Shown: piece by piece, positions 32,367 through 40,501 of the stretch
How positions within the stretch are numbered: the first letter of the stretch is position 1
Layout: each line of letters starts with the position of its first letter
Origin: JBBREP01 sp036501845
GTDB taxonomy: Bacteria > Actinomycetota > Acidimicrobiia > IMCC26256 > PALSA-610
Assembly (NCBI GenBank): GCA_036501845.1
Contig: DASXZO010000017.1
Span: forward strand, 1-40,516
Direction of reading: 5' to 3'
Length of the DNA: 40,516 bases
Position numbers and translations under genes: made by a program
The notes under the pieces: generated by a model
The model's input: the letters and a program-made list of their open reading frames with translations, nothing else
Databases searched by the model: none
What the model was told of the DNA's origin: nothing

Positions 32367-32378
32367 CGCCGGTCCGCT

Positions 32379-32390
32379 GGCGATATCGCC
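32379..32390. repeat. 12-bp palindrome GGCGATATCGCC
   Basis: Perfect palindrome 12 bp after the stop of the broken secreted-protein gene and 97 bp before the next start. Its central CGATATCG resembles the repeat unit at 5533-5560. Possibly an operator or a small terminator; weakly supported. Confidence 0.3.
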
Positions 32391-32487
32391 GCGGCATGGG
32401 CATCACCAACTGCGCGGGGCGCGGGCACGAGAATGGCGCTGATCATGTTGCTCTGAGCGCGCCGCGCACGGCGGGGGTGGGACCGAC

Positions 32488-34830
32488 ATGCCAATATCGA
32501 TCCACGGTTTGCGGGCACGGGAGCGGCCTGGCGGCCTCGTCGAGCCGCCGGTGGATCTCGCCGGGGTCACTGAGCTGCGAGTGCACGGCGTCGGCGGCAC
32601 CACTCCCGAGCACTTGCTTGCCGACCAGTCGCCCGAACAGGTCGCCGGCAACGCGATCGCCGGCTTCTACCGCACTGACGACCTCGGTCCGGTCGACGCG
32701 TCGGAGAGTTCGATCGGCGCACGCACGACGTCGCGTCACGTCGAGGCGTACTCGTGGGGCGGTACCACGTCGAAGTCGTCGTCGCGCGTGCTGTGGCTCC
32801 TGCTGCTGCCGTTCATGCTGGTGAACATCGCGGGTTGGTCGTGCTCCACCAAGATGAAGGAGTCGCCGCTGTTCGGGTGGCACCAGCGTGTGATGCGCGT
32901 GGTGTGCCTTGCGTTGACACTGAACGTCGTCCTCGTCGTCTCGTTCATCACGGCCGACCTGTGCGCGTACCAAGCGCCGCGAGCCGGCGCGTTGGGCCAC
33001 AAGTGGTGGCTGTGGGGGCTGCGCTGGGCGCCGATCACCGGTCACCCGGGCCGCAGCCTGGTGATGGGCTTCGCGGTGCCACTCGCGCTCGTGATCTTCC
33101 TGGCCCGGCTCGGCACCACCACCGCCGACAAATACGAGAAGGTGCGGCCACCCGTTCAGGACACCGACGACAACAAGCGGCCCGTGGGTTATGCGAGCAC
33201 ACACTCGATTCACGAGCGAGAGTTCTTCGACGGTGAGTATGCCGTGCGCTACGCGATGTGGCTGCACATTGCCGCGGCCACAGCGTTTGTTTCGATTCTC
33301 TTCGCCACTACCGCGCACGCGGCGACGGCAACGCCCACGCATCAAGCCGGCTGGTGGTGGATCGCGATCGTGCTCGGCGTGAGCGTGCTCGTCGCCGCCG
33401 TGATGATGCTCGTGTTCTGGGAACGCGTGACCGAGCACAACGCGCGCGTTGCACGCAACCTCGCCACACTTGCGTTGCTCGCAGTGATCTGCGCCGGTAT
33501 CTACAGCTGGGTACAGCCGGCGTACTCAGTGGCCCGGCCGCAGCTTCCCGGATTCGGAACGGCGATGCTGTGGTCGTTCGCGGCCTTCCTGGCCGTGGTC
33601 GTGATCCTCGCGCTCGTCGAACTGTCGAAGACGTTCGGGGGCACCCACGGGCGGGTGTTCGCGTGGGCGCCGCCGCTGATCACGCTCGTGGCGTTCGGAC
33701 TGCTCAACACGGTGCTGTTCAGTACCGCGTTCGTGGTCGCGCACAACCTCGGGACGGTCGCGTTCGACGCCAAGCACGTGGGCATCGGTGCGATCTATCT
33801 CTCGCCGAAGCTTGGCTGGATCACGCCCGGCCTCGTGCTGGCGATTGTGCTGGCCGTGATCGTGTTCCTCGCCGTGGAGGCGGCGTGCCTGTTTCGCCAG
33901 AAAGAGCACGTCGACACGATTCGCAAGACGTACGAGTCCGACACCGACGCCTGGCAGACCCAGCGCACCGCAGCTCCCGCGCTGCAGCAGGCGTGGATGG
34001 AGAACGCGCTGCAGCCGCCGGTTGACGAGCGGTGGGCGCGCACCGTGTCGATCTGGCGCTGGATCTGCAACGCGCCGCTCGACGCACCGTTGCTGATCTG
34101 GCTGGTCCTGGCGGTGCAGGCGCTCGTCGTCGCGTTCGCGCTCGCAGACCAGGCACCACTCCCGCACCAGTTGTACGCGCCCGGCACCGTGTGGGCGAAG
34201 GCGTTCGTGGGCGTTGCGACGGCCGCGCCGCTGTTGCTGATGGCGCAGTTACGCGCCGGTTGGAAGAGCCCGAGTCGCCGCAAGGGGATCGGCATCATCT
34301 GGGACGTCGGCACGTTTTGGCCGCGCGCGTATCACCCACTCGCGCCGCCGAGCTACGCGGAACGCGCGGTGCCCGACTTGCAGCGTCGCATCTGGTGGTT
34401 GCACGACAACGGCGGCAAGACGCTGATTGCCGCGCACAGCCAGGGCACGATCCTCGCTGCCACTGCGCTCTTGCAGACGAAATGCCGTGCCGGCAACGAC
34501 ACCGTCGCGCTCGTCACCTTCGGCTCACCGCTCTGCAAGCTGTTCCACTGGGCCTTCCCGGCCTACTTCTCGCCGCAGGTGCTCGCGCCACTCGCGCCCT
34601 TCGCCGGCGGCAACGCTCGCGTGTGCGTGTGGCACAACTTCCACTATCCCACTGACGCGATCGCGGGAGCGGTGTTCGCGGGCGCGAACCCTGTCGACAT
34701 CGAGCTGCTCGATCCGGCGACCGCTGCGTACATCTACCAACAAGACAAGCCGGCGGTGGGTGGGCATTCGGGTTACTGGACCGACGGGCGCGTGTGGCGC
34801 GATGTCGACCAGATTGCCGACGCGCTCTGA
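32488..34830 (+). CDS. Large polytopic membrane protein with split alpha/beta-hydrolase motifs
   Basis: 780 aa. Near the N-terminus VTELRVHGVGGTTPEHLL looks like the first strand and oxyanion loop of an alpha/beta hydrolase. About eleven membrane helices follow (for example RVLWLLLLPFMLVNIAGW, VARNLATLALLAVICAGIYS and WITPGLVLAIVLAVIVFLAV), up to about residue 590. The C-terminal domain has KTLIAAHSQGTILAATALL, whose AHSQG is a nucleophile elbow with Ser at about 651, and later HNFHYPTDAIAG and GGHSGYWTDG with a candidate catalytic His at about 765. The hydrolase fold thus appears to be interrupted by the membrane domain. GGTGGG precedes the ATG at 32488. A lipase or esterase acting at the membrane is plausible; its substrate is unknown. 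Confidence 0.8.
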   Translation: MPISIHGLRARERPGGLVEPPVDLAGVTELRVHGVGGTTPEHLLADQSPEQVAGNAIAGFYRTDDLGPVDASESSIGARTTSRHVEAYSWGGTTSKSSSRVLWLLLLPFMLVNIAGWSCSTKMKESPLFGWHQRVMRVVCLALTLNVVLVVSFITADLCAYQAPRAGALGHKWWLWGLRWAPITGHPGRSLVMGFAVPLALVIFLARLGTTTADKYEKVRPPVQDTDDNKRPVGYASTHSIHEREFFDGEYAVRYAMWLHIAAATAFVSILFATTAHAATATPTHQAGWWWIAIVLGVSVLVAAVMMLVFWERVTEHNARVARNLATLALLAVICAGIYSWVQPAYSVARPQLPGFGTAMLWSFAAFLAVVVILALVELSKTFGGTHGRVFAWAPPLITLVAFGLLNTVLFSTAFVVAHNLGTVAFDAKHVGIGAIYLSPKLGWITPGLVLAIVLAVIVFLAVEAACLFRQKEHVDTIRKTYESDTDAWQTQRTAAPALQQAWMENALQPPVDERWARTVSIWRWICNAPLDAPLLIWLVLAVQALVVAFALADQAPLPHQLYAPGTVWAKAFVGVATAAPLLLMAQLRAGWKSPSRRKGIGIIWDVGTFWPRAYHPLAPPSYAERAVPDLQRRIWWLHDNGGKTLIAAHSQGTILAATALLQTKCRAGNDTVALVTFGSPLCKLFHWAFPAYFSPQVLAPLAPFAGGNARVCVWHNFHYPTDAIAGAVFAGANPVDIELLDPATAAYIYQQDKPAVGGHSGYWTDGRVWRDVDQIADAL

Positions 34831-34860
34831 ACCGATTCTTTCCCTTGCTCTCGCGTTTAC

Positions 34861-34892
34861 TGGGCCGCGCGCGTTTCAGTTCGCGCTGCCCA
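34861..34892 (+). terminator. Hairpin terminator after the 780-aa membrane protein gene
   Basis: TGGGC (34861-34865), a C/T mismatch, and GCGCG (34867-34871) pair with CGCGC (34882-34886) and GCCCA (34888-34892) over a 10-nt loop, 30 bp past the stop codon. No T-run follows. Confidence 0.6.
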
Positions 34893-34906
34893 AATATCGA
34901 TATTTG
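34891..34906. promoter_or_regulatory. 16-bp A/T-rich palindrome upstream of the beta-helix gene
   Basis: CAAATATCGATATTTG is a perfect palindrome and a strongly A/T-rich island in G+C-rich DNA, 53 bp before the start of the beta-helix gene. Placement suits an operator overlapping its promoter. It overlaps the preceding hairpin by two bases. Confidence 0.55.
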
Positions 34907-34959
34907 AACAACGGTCAGCGGGGCGGCTGGGCACAGACAACACGAGGAGCCAGCAGATC

Positions 34960-36786
34960 GTGTTCCAGCCCTTGCGTGCCTTACCCGCGCGCGCCCGCAG
35001 CCAGATTTCGTCCGGACGGAGCAAGCGCATCGCCGTGATGGCGACCGCCTCCATCCTCTCCTTGGGAGTCGTCGGAGCCCCCCGAGGTTCGGCGGCAACC
35101 ACGACGACGCCCGGCGGATCGAGCGTCGTCACCCGCACCTACGCCACGCCGAGGATCCCCGACAGCGCCTTCACGATCTCCGCCGGCGCCGAATACGTGT
35201 CGCCCAGCGGGTCGGACGCCAACCCCGGGTCGATCGACGCGCCGTTCCTCACGATCGGTCACGCGGTCGCCGCCGCGCGGCCGGGTGCCACCATCGTGGT
35301 GCGCGCTGGCACGTATCGCGAGTCGCTCGGCTCGATCACCAAGCGGGTCACGATCCAGGCGTATCCCCACGAGCAGGTGTGGATGAAGGGCAGTGTGCCC
35401 GTCGACGGCTTCGTCGCAAGCGGGAGCGTGTGGGTGAAGGAGGGGTGGACCGACCAGCTCTGCCACACCTGCTTCCCGCGCGCGGCGATCGACCCGTCGT
35501 ATCCGGCGGCCGGCCTGCCCGACCAGGTGTTCGTCGACGACCAGCCGCAAACGCAAGTGCTGTCATCGCAACAACTCGTACCGGGCACGTTCTACGTCGA
35601 CACCCAGCACCACGATCTCTGGCTCGGGAGCGATCCGACCGATCACGCGGTGGAGGCCACCTACTACCCGATCGCGATGCAATTCAACGGCGCGGCATCG
35701 GGATCGCAGCTGCTCGGCATCGGTGTGAGCGAGTACGGGCCCGAGTTCGACTACCGCGTGCCGGCGATGGTGGTGGCCAACACCACGAACCTCACCTTCG
35801 AGAACGACGCCTTCGACTGGTCGGCGTCACGCGGCCTGAGCGTGTTGCGCGCCGGAGCGGTGGTCGAGCGCAGTTCGTTCCTCGACAACGGCGCCAACGG
35901 CCTGCACGCCAACACTGCAGACGGACTGCTCGTGATGTACAACCGCTTCGCCTACTCGAACTACCAGCACTTCTCGACCGCGCCGAGTGCAACCGCGTCG
36001 ATTGCCGCGGTGAAGATCACGTCGAGCCGCAACGTCGTGGTGAAGAAGAACAACGTCGACGACAACAACAGCACCGGCGTGTGGCTCGACATCAACGTGT
36101 ACAACGCGACCGTCGTCGACAACACGGTGGTGCGCAATGCCGTGATGGGCATCATGTACGAGATCTCGTCGCGGGGGCTGATCGCGGGGAACGTCGTGGC
36201 CGACAACGGCAAGGACGGCATCCGCATCAGTGGCTCCACGAACACCGAGATCTGGAACAACACGCTCTCTGGCAATGGTGGCTCGCAGATCGGCGTGTAC
36301 GACGACAGCCGCGTGCAGCACGACGCCCGGTTCCGCAAGCTGGGGATCACGTGGAACACCACCAACGTGCGTGCGTGCAACAACGTGTTGGCCGACGGCC
36401 CCGACACCACCGGGCCGCTGTTCGACAGCTTCGACGCCAGCCGCCCGCGGCACTTGACGACGCTGCAGATGGTGTCGGCCGACCGCGACAACATGTTTGT
36501 GCGTTCTGGCCCGACGACCACTCTGGCGTCGTGGCAGACCACGTTGCGCAGCACCACGCAGTGGCCGACGCTGGCGGCACTCCAGGCCGCGACCGGACGG
36601 GAGCAGGGCAGCTCCACCGCGACCGATCCGGGGTTGGGCGCGGTTCCGCAGTCGTCGGCCGGTCAGTTCGTACTGCACACGTCGGGTCTCGCCCTCCCGC
36701 TCGGCGCGGCCCTCCCGCCCGGGGTCGCCGCAGCGATGGGCGTGAGCGGTCCGGTGCACCTCGGTGCACCGGACCCGGCGCCTTGA
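34960..36786 (+). CDS. Secreted right-handed parallel beta-helix protein
   Basis: 608 aa from the GTG at 34960 (GAGGAG upstream). A long signal peptide ends near residue 47 (SILSLGVVGAPRGSAA). Then YVSPSGSDANPGSIDAPFLTIGHAV starts a polysaccharide-lyase-like/DUF1565 beta-helix: the coils carry GLSVLRAGAVVERSSFLDNG, NGLHANTADGLLVMYNRF, GVWLDINVYNATVVDNTVV and ISGSTNTEIWNNTLSGNG. The N-terminal part has a Cys pair (QLCHTCF). This is the form of exported carbohydrate-active or adhesive proteins; no catalytic triad could be identified, so lyase, epimerase or binding roles are all open. The 3' end contains a 12-bp hairpin and stops 1 bp from the convergent Rieske gene. Confidence 0.85.
   Translation: MFQPLRALPARARSQISSGRSKRIAVMATASILSLGVVGAPRGSAATTTTPGGSSVVTRTYATPRIPDSAFTISAGAEYVSPSGSDANPGSIDAPFLTIGHAVAAARPGATIVVRAGTYRESLGSITKRVTIQAYPHEQVWMKGSVPVDGFVASGSVWVKEGWTDQLCHTCFPRAAIDPSYPAAGLPDQVFVDDQPQTQVLSSQQLVPGTFYVDTQHHDLWLGSDPTDHAVEATYYPIAMQFNGAASGSQLLGIGVSEYGPEFDYRVPAMVVANTTNLTFENDAFDWSASRGLSVLRAGAVVERSSFLDNGANGLHANTADGLLVMYNRFAYSNYQHFSTAPSATASIAAVKITSSRNVVVKKNNVDDNNSTGVWLDINVYNATVVDNTVVRNAVMGIMYEISSRGLIAGNVVADNGKDGIRISGSTNTEIWNNTLSGNGGSQIGVYDDSRVQHDARFRKLGITWNTTNVRACNNVLADGPDTTGPLFDSFDASRPRHLTTLQMVSADRDNMFVRSGPTTTLASWQTTLRSTTQWPTLAALQAATGREQGSSTATDPGLGAVPQSSAGQFVLHTSGLALPLGAALPPGVAAAMGVSGPVHLGAPDPAP
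36748..36775. terminator. 12-bp perfect hairpin inside the last codons of the beta-helix gene
   Basis: GGTCCGGTGCAC (36748-36759) is the exact reverse complement of GTGCACCGGACC (36764-36775) with a CTCG loop. It encodes the last residues (SGPVHLGAP) and lies 8 bp before the stop and 12 bp from the end of the convergent Rieske gene, so it can act as a terminator in both directions. Confidence 0.75.
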
Positions 36787-36787
36787 C

Positions 36788-38503
36788 TCACTCTTCTTCG
36801 AAGAGGCGTTCGCCGCGACGCAGGCGGGTGGCGATCGAGATCACCTTGGGCAGCTCGCGCCGCGTCGGCGTGTGCGCCGCGAGGAAACGGGCGAAGGCGC
36901 AGAGCACGATCGTCGCCTCGGCCGAACCCTCCGGCCACGTGGTCGACTGGCGCACCGCGGCCTCGTACACCTGGTACCAGTGGAAGCCGGGGTCCTCGTT
37001 CAGCAGTGCCCGGCCAAGCGCGGCGATCACGTCGTCGCGCGACACGCCGTCGGCGATGCAGCCGGCTACGAGGTTCGCGGCCCGGTCGACCTCGCCCTGT
37101 ACCTCGAAGCACTCGGCGAGCGCGTCGAGCCCGCCGGCTTCAGGTCGCGGCGGGCGCGCGGGCGGGATGTTGAGGAAGCGGTCGAGGTAGACACGCAGCG
37201 CGCACTGCACGATCGCGCGGCGCGTGCCCTCGGACGTGCCGCGCTGCGCCGAGTGATGCAACCCGTTCGATGCGGTGAACGCGTGATGCACCGTGTTCCA
37301 GTCGGCATGGTCGTTCTGCACGTGGAAGCGCGCGATGCGCAGTGCAGCTGCGTGCGCGACGGCATGAGCAAGCTGCTCGTCGGACGCGCCGCCGTCATGC
37401 GCCGACACGAGCGCGGCCGCCACGTGTTCGGGGTCGTCGTCGAGCAATGCCTCGGCCAGCGCGGCCACATCGACGTTTCCGAAACTGTCAGCGCCGGGCG
37501 TGCTCGCCGGTTGCTCCAGCGCATCGGCCGTGCGCTCGGCGAGCTGCACGAGGTCGTGCGGGTACTGCCATTCGCTGAACTCTTCGCTGCGCTGGGCACC
37601 AGCAGTGCCGGCGACGAGTGTGGGCAGCACCGTGGCCGCACACTCGTCGCCGAGCAGCGCGAGCGCTTCGAACGCCTTGTTCGTGAAGTCGAGTGTGTGG
37701 CCTTCGTCGATGAACACATGGTCGGTGATCGCGCTCACCATCATCTGCTCCACCGCACCGAGGTCGGCCTTCGACTCGATCGCGGTGCGCAGCGAACGCT
37801 CGGCCGAGTCGCTCGAGCGGGTGTCGATGAAGCGCCGGTACCACTGGCCGAGCCGATCGGCGGGCACGTCGTGGCCGGGGAGTGGCGCCACCGGGAAGCG
37901 CGGCGCGCGGCCCGAGGTGTCGTTGGCCACGAACCGGAGCGCGTGCACGAGCGCGACGGGACGGTCGGCAGGATCGAGGCGCGGCAACACGTTGGTCATC
38001 GCGACGAGCACGGTGAGGCCTGCACCCCAACCCGCGCTGCGGTAGCGGGTTCCGAAGTCGATCGCGTCGCGCACGATGTCGAGCGGATCGACACCGAGCT
38101 CCACGAGTCCGAGCACCGACTTGGCGATCACCAGCGTGAGATCGTCTTCGAGCCCCTCGCGCAAGCGCTGCTCGAGGCGTGCGCGTTCGTCGTCGGGCCG
38201 GGCGCGCACGAACACGGCGCCGTCTTCGACGTGCACGTCGAAGGCGCGCGTGTCGTCGGCCCACGGGTCGAGCGTGCCGCCCGACGCGAGGTCGAACCGC
38301 GCGTGATGCCAGTGGCAGGTGACCAAGCCGCACTCGACCGTGCCCCGGTGGAGCGGGAACCCCATGTGCGGGCAGCGGTCCTCGATGGCGAAGAGCTCGC
38401 CGCCGTCGTCGAACACCACCACTGGCAGCTGCCCGATCTTCGTGAGCAGGTAGCCGTTGGTGTGGAGCTGGGTCAGGGTGCCCGCGGCAAATGCTTCGCT
38501 CAT
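36788..38503 (-). CDS. Rieske [2Fe-2S] protein with long helical C-terminal domain
   Basis: 571 aa. Residues 1-100 are a Rieske ferredoxin-like domain with cluster ligands C44-P-H46 and C63-H-W-H66, the FxIEDRCPHMGFPL and TCHWHHARFD boxes, and no mononuclear-iron oxygenase domain after it. Residues from about 110 to 571 are almost all alpha-helical with conserved His-rich segments (DWNTVHHAF, NGLHHSAQRG, NEDPGFHWYQVYEAAV) that I cannot assign to a family. This suggests an electron-transfer domain attached to an unknown oxidase or metal-binding domain. GAGGTGAG directly upstream supports the ATG at 38503. The gene is divergent from the LLM oxidoreductase and may share its regulator. Confidence 0.8.
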   Translation of the reverse strand: MSEAFAAGTLTQLHTNGYLLTKIGQLPVVVFDDGGELFAIEDRCPHMGFPLHRGTVECGLVTCHWHHARFDLASGGTLDPWADDTRAFDVHVEDGAVFVRARPDDERARLEQRLREGLEDDLTLVIAKSVLGLVELGVDPLDIVRDAIDFGTRYRSAGWGAGLTVLVAMTNVLPRLDPADRPVALVHALRFVANDTSGRAPRFPVAPLPGHDVPADRLGQWYRRFIDTRSSDSAERSLRTAIESKADLGAVEQMMVSAITDHVFIDEGHTLDFTNKAFEALALLGDECAATVLPTLVAGTAGAQRSEEFSEWQYPHDLVQLAERTADALEQPASTPGADSFGNVDVAALAEALLDDDPEHVAAALVSAHDGGASDEQLAHAVAHAAALRIARFHVQNDHADWNTVHHAFTASNGLHHSAQRGTSEGTRRAIVQCALRVYLDRFLNIPPARPPRPEAGGLDALAECFEVQGEVDRAANLVAGCIADGVSRDDVIAALGRALLNEDPGFHWYQVYEAAVRQSTTWPEGSAEATIVLCAFARFLAAHTPTRRELPKVISIATRLRRGERLFEEE

Positions 38504-38564
38504 CGTCTCACCTCGTCGTATTTAACACAGTGATCGGTTCTCATAATCGACCGGCGACGGCACC

Positions 38565-38595
38565 TTGTCAAGGCACCACCACACCCCTCTATGGT
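38565..38595 (+). promoter_or_regulatory. Predicted promoter of the LLM leader ORF
   Basis: TTGTCA (38565-38570), 19-bp spacer, TATGGT (38590-38595), then exactly 6 nt to the ATG at 38602. The -35 region overlaps the short dyad CCTTG-T-CAAGG (38563-38573), a possible operator half shared with the divergent Rieske gene. Confidence 0.45.
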
Positions 38596-38601
38596 GCCGC
38601 C

Positions 38602-38628
38602 ATGACCATCTCCCGCGTACCCGCATGA
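38602..38628 (+). CDS. 8-residue leader peptide overlapping the LLM start
   Basis: ATG at 38602 opens MTISRVPA and its TGA (38626-38628) overlaps the ATG of the LLM gene (38625) as ATGA. The spacing to the TATGGT hexamer marks 38602 as the likely transcription start, so the leader would be read first and re-initiation would start the LLM gene, which lacks its own ribosome site. An even shorter MVPP frame (38591-38605) overlaps it in the same way but would lie upstream of the predicted transcript. Whether this leader is translated is not known. Confidence 0.35.
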   Translation: MTISRVPA

Positions 38629-39698
38629 CGATCAAGCTGGGCCTCGGACTCGATTTGTGGGCGGGTAAGGGGCTGCGGGTGCCGGTGGAGCAGGTGCAAC
38701 TCGCCGAGCGGCTCGGCTACGACTCGGTGTGGACCGCCGAGGCCTACGGCTCCGACGCGATCAGCCCGCTCGCGTATCTCGCCGCGTGCACGTCGCGCAT
38801 CCGCCTCGCCACCGGCATCATCCAGGTGAGCGCGCGCACCCCGACAGCCACGGCCATGGCGATGGCCACTGTCGACGCGCTCGCCGGCGGCAGCCGCACG
38901 ATCATCGGGCTCGGGTTGTCGGGACCGCAGGTGGTGGAGGGCTGGTACGGCGCGCCATGGGCCCGGCCGAACGCGCGCCTGCGCGACGGCATCGCCGTGA
39001 TGCGGGCCGCGTTGCGGCGCGAGGCGCCGCTCGAATACCACGGCGCCACGATGAGCGTGCCGTATACGGGGGCCGACGCCACCGGCATGGGCAAACCGCT
39101 GAAGTCGATCCTGCACACTGCTCCGCTGCCGATCTGGCTCGCCGCGGGCGGCCCGCGCAACGTGGCGCTCGCGGCCGAGGTGTGCGACGGTTGGATCCCG
39201 ATGGGTTTCCGGCCCGACATGATGGCCACCACCTATCGCGAGCAGCTCGACGCCGGGTTCGCCAAGCGTCACGGCGGACGGCCCGACGGTTTCGAGGTGG
39301 CGCCGTCGTTCACCGTCGCCATCACCAACGACGTGCGCAAGGTGATCGACGCGGCCAAGCCGCGCATCGCCATGTACGTGGGCGGCATGGGGCATCCCGA
39401 GATGAACTTCCACAACCAGTCGATGGCGCGCGTCGGCTACCCCGAAGCCGCGGCACGCATCCAGGAGCTGTTCCTCGCCGGCCGGCGCGACGAGGCCACG
39501 GCCGCAGTGCCCGACGAGTTCGTGGACGACGGCGGACTCTTCGGTTCGCCCGAGCGCATCTCGCAACGCTTCGCAACGTGGGCCGAGTGCGGCGCCACCA
39601 CGTTGGTGGTGCGAACCGCGCACGGGCCGCTCGGCGACGACGCGCTGGCGCTGATCGCCGATCTCGCCGGGACCCGTGAGGAGGCGACGGCATCGTGA
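38625..39698 (+). CDS. LLM-class (F420-dependent type) flavin oxidoreductase
   Basis: 357 aa from the ATG at 38625. Bacterial luciferase-like TIM barrel: QLAERLGYDSVWTAEAYGSD (N-terminal signature), SRIRLATGIIQVSARTP, IIGLGLSGPQVVEGWYG, PLPIWLAAGGPRNVALAAEV and a C-terminal GSPERISQRFATWAECG. These patterns are typical of actinobacterial F420-dependent enzymes of the MSMEG-type, although FMN cannot be excluded. Coupled to the enoyl-CoA hydratase gene by a GTGA overlap at 39695-39698, so both probably act on one acyl-CoA pathway such as sterol or fatty-acid breakdown. No Shine-Dalgarno sequence precedes the start. Confidence 0.9.
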   Translation: MTIKLGLGLDLWAGKGLRVPVEQVQLAERLGYDSVWTAEAYGSDAISPLAYLAACTSRIRLATGIIQVSARTPTATAMAMATVDALAGGSRTIIGLGLSGPQVVEGWYGAPWARPNARLRDGIAVMRAALRREAPLEYHGATMSVPYTGADATGMGKPLKSILHTAPLPIWLAAGGPRNVALAAEVCDGWIPMGFRPDMMATTYREQLDAGFAKRHGGRPDGFEVAPSFTVAITNDVRKVIDAAKPRIAMYVGGMGHPEMNFHNQSMARVGYPEAAARIQELFLAGRRDEATAAVPDEFVDDGGLFGSPERISQRFATWAECGATTLVVRTAHGPLGDDALALIADLAGTREEATAS

Positions 39699-40501
39699 GC
39701 GCCTCGACCTACGACATGATTCTGGTCGACCGGCCCGCCGAGCACGTGGGGCGGATCACGCTCAACCGGCCCAAAAAACGCAACGCCATCAACGGCGCCT
39801 TGCGCATCGAGCTGTTCGACGCGCTGCACGAGCACGACGACGACGCCGACGTGCGGGTCACGATCGTGCGCGGCGCGGGACCATGTTTCTCGAGCGGCTA
39901 CGACCTCGGCTCGTCGTTGTGGGAAGAGAAGCCGTTCTGGTCGGCCGACGGCGACGGTAAATGGGCGCGCCACGTGAGCGACGGCTGGTTCGGCATCTGG
40001 GATCTTGCCAAGCCGGTGATCGCGCAGGTGCACGGCTACGCGCTCGCGGGCGGTACCGAGCTCATCGCTGCGTGCGACCTCGCGTACTGCGCCAGCGACG
40101 CGCAGATCGGCTACCCGGTGACGCGCATCATCAGCCCGCCCGACATGCAGTTCCATCCGTACTTCGTGGGATTGCGTCACGCCATGGAGCTGCTCCTCAC
40201 CGGCGACTCGGTGAGCGGCGACGAGGCGGCGCGCATGGGCATCGTGAATCGTGCCTACCCGCCCGACGAGCTCGAAGGCGCCGTGCTCGACATCGCCGGC
40301 CGGGTGGCGCGCACCGAGAGCGACCTGCAGCAGATCAACAAGCGTTCGGTGCACCGGGCGATGGACATCATGGGCATCCGCGCCGCGATCCGCGCGGGGA
40401 GCGAGTTGCAGGCGCTCGCCGGCCACCAGCGATCGGTCCGCACACGTCTCGCCGACGCCCTCGGCGCGATGAAGGGTGCGGTCGACAAGCCAAAACCGTG
40501 A
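39695..40501 (+). CDS. Enoyl-CoA hydratase/isomerase (crotonase superfamily)
   Basis: 268 aa from the GTG at 39695. Crotonase fold: RITLNRPKKRNAING, oxyanion-hole Gly in FSSGYDLGS and HGYALAGGTELIAACDLAY, then LLLTGDSVSGDEAARMGIVNRAYP. The second acidic residue of true hydratases is not evident (region ARIGYPVTRIISPPD in place of the usual E-x-G-P), so the reaction could be isomerisation or another crotonase chemistry. The start overlaps the LLM stop (GTGA). The gene ends 15 bp from the right edge and no following gene is visible. Confidence 0.9.
   Translation: MSASTYDMILVDRPAEHVGRITLNRPKKRNAINGALRIELFDALHEHDDDADVRVTIVRGAGPCFSSGYDLGSSLWEEKPFWSADGDGKWARHVSDGWFGIWDLAKPVIAQVHGYALAGGTELIAACDLAYCASDAQIGYPVTRIISPPDMQFHPYFVGLRHAMELLLTGDSVSGDEAARMGIVNRAYPPDELEGAVLDIAGRVARTESDLQQINKRSVHRAMDIMGIRAAIRAGSELQALAGHQRSVRTRLADALGAMKGAVDKPKP

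Noticed and set aside
35379..38533. Long plus-strand frames overlapping the beta-helix gene and opposite the Rieske gene
   Set aside because: Shadow frames; the beta-helix and Rieske readings explain the region, with signal peptide and cluster ligands.
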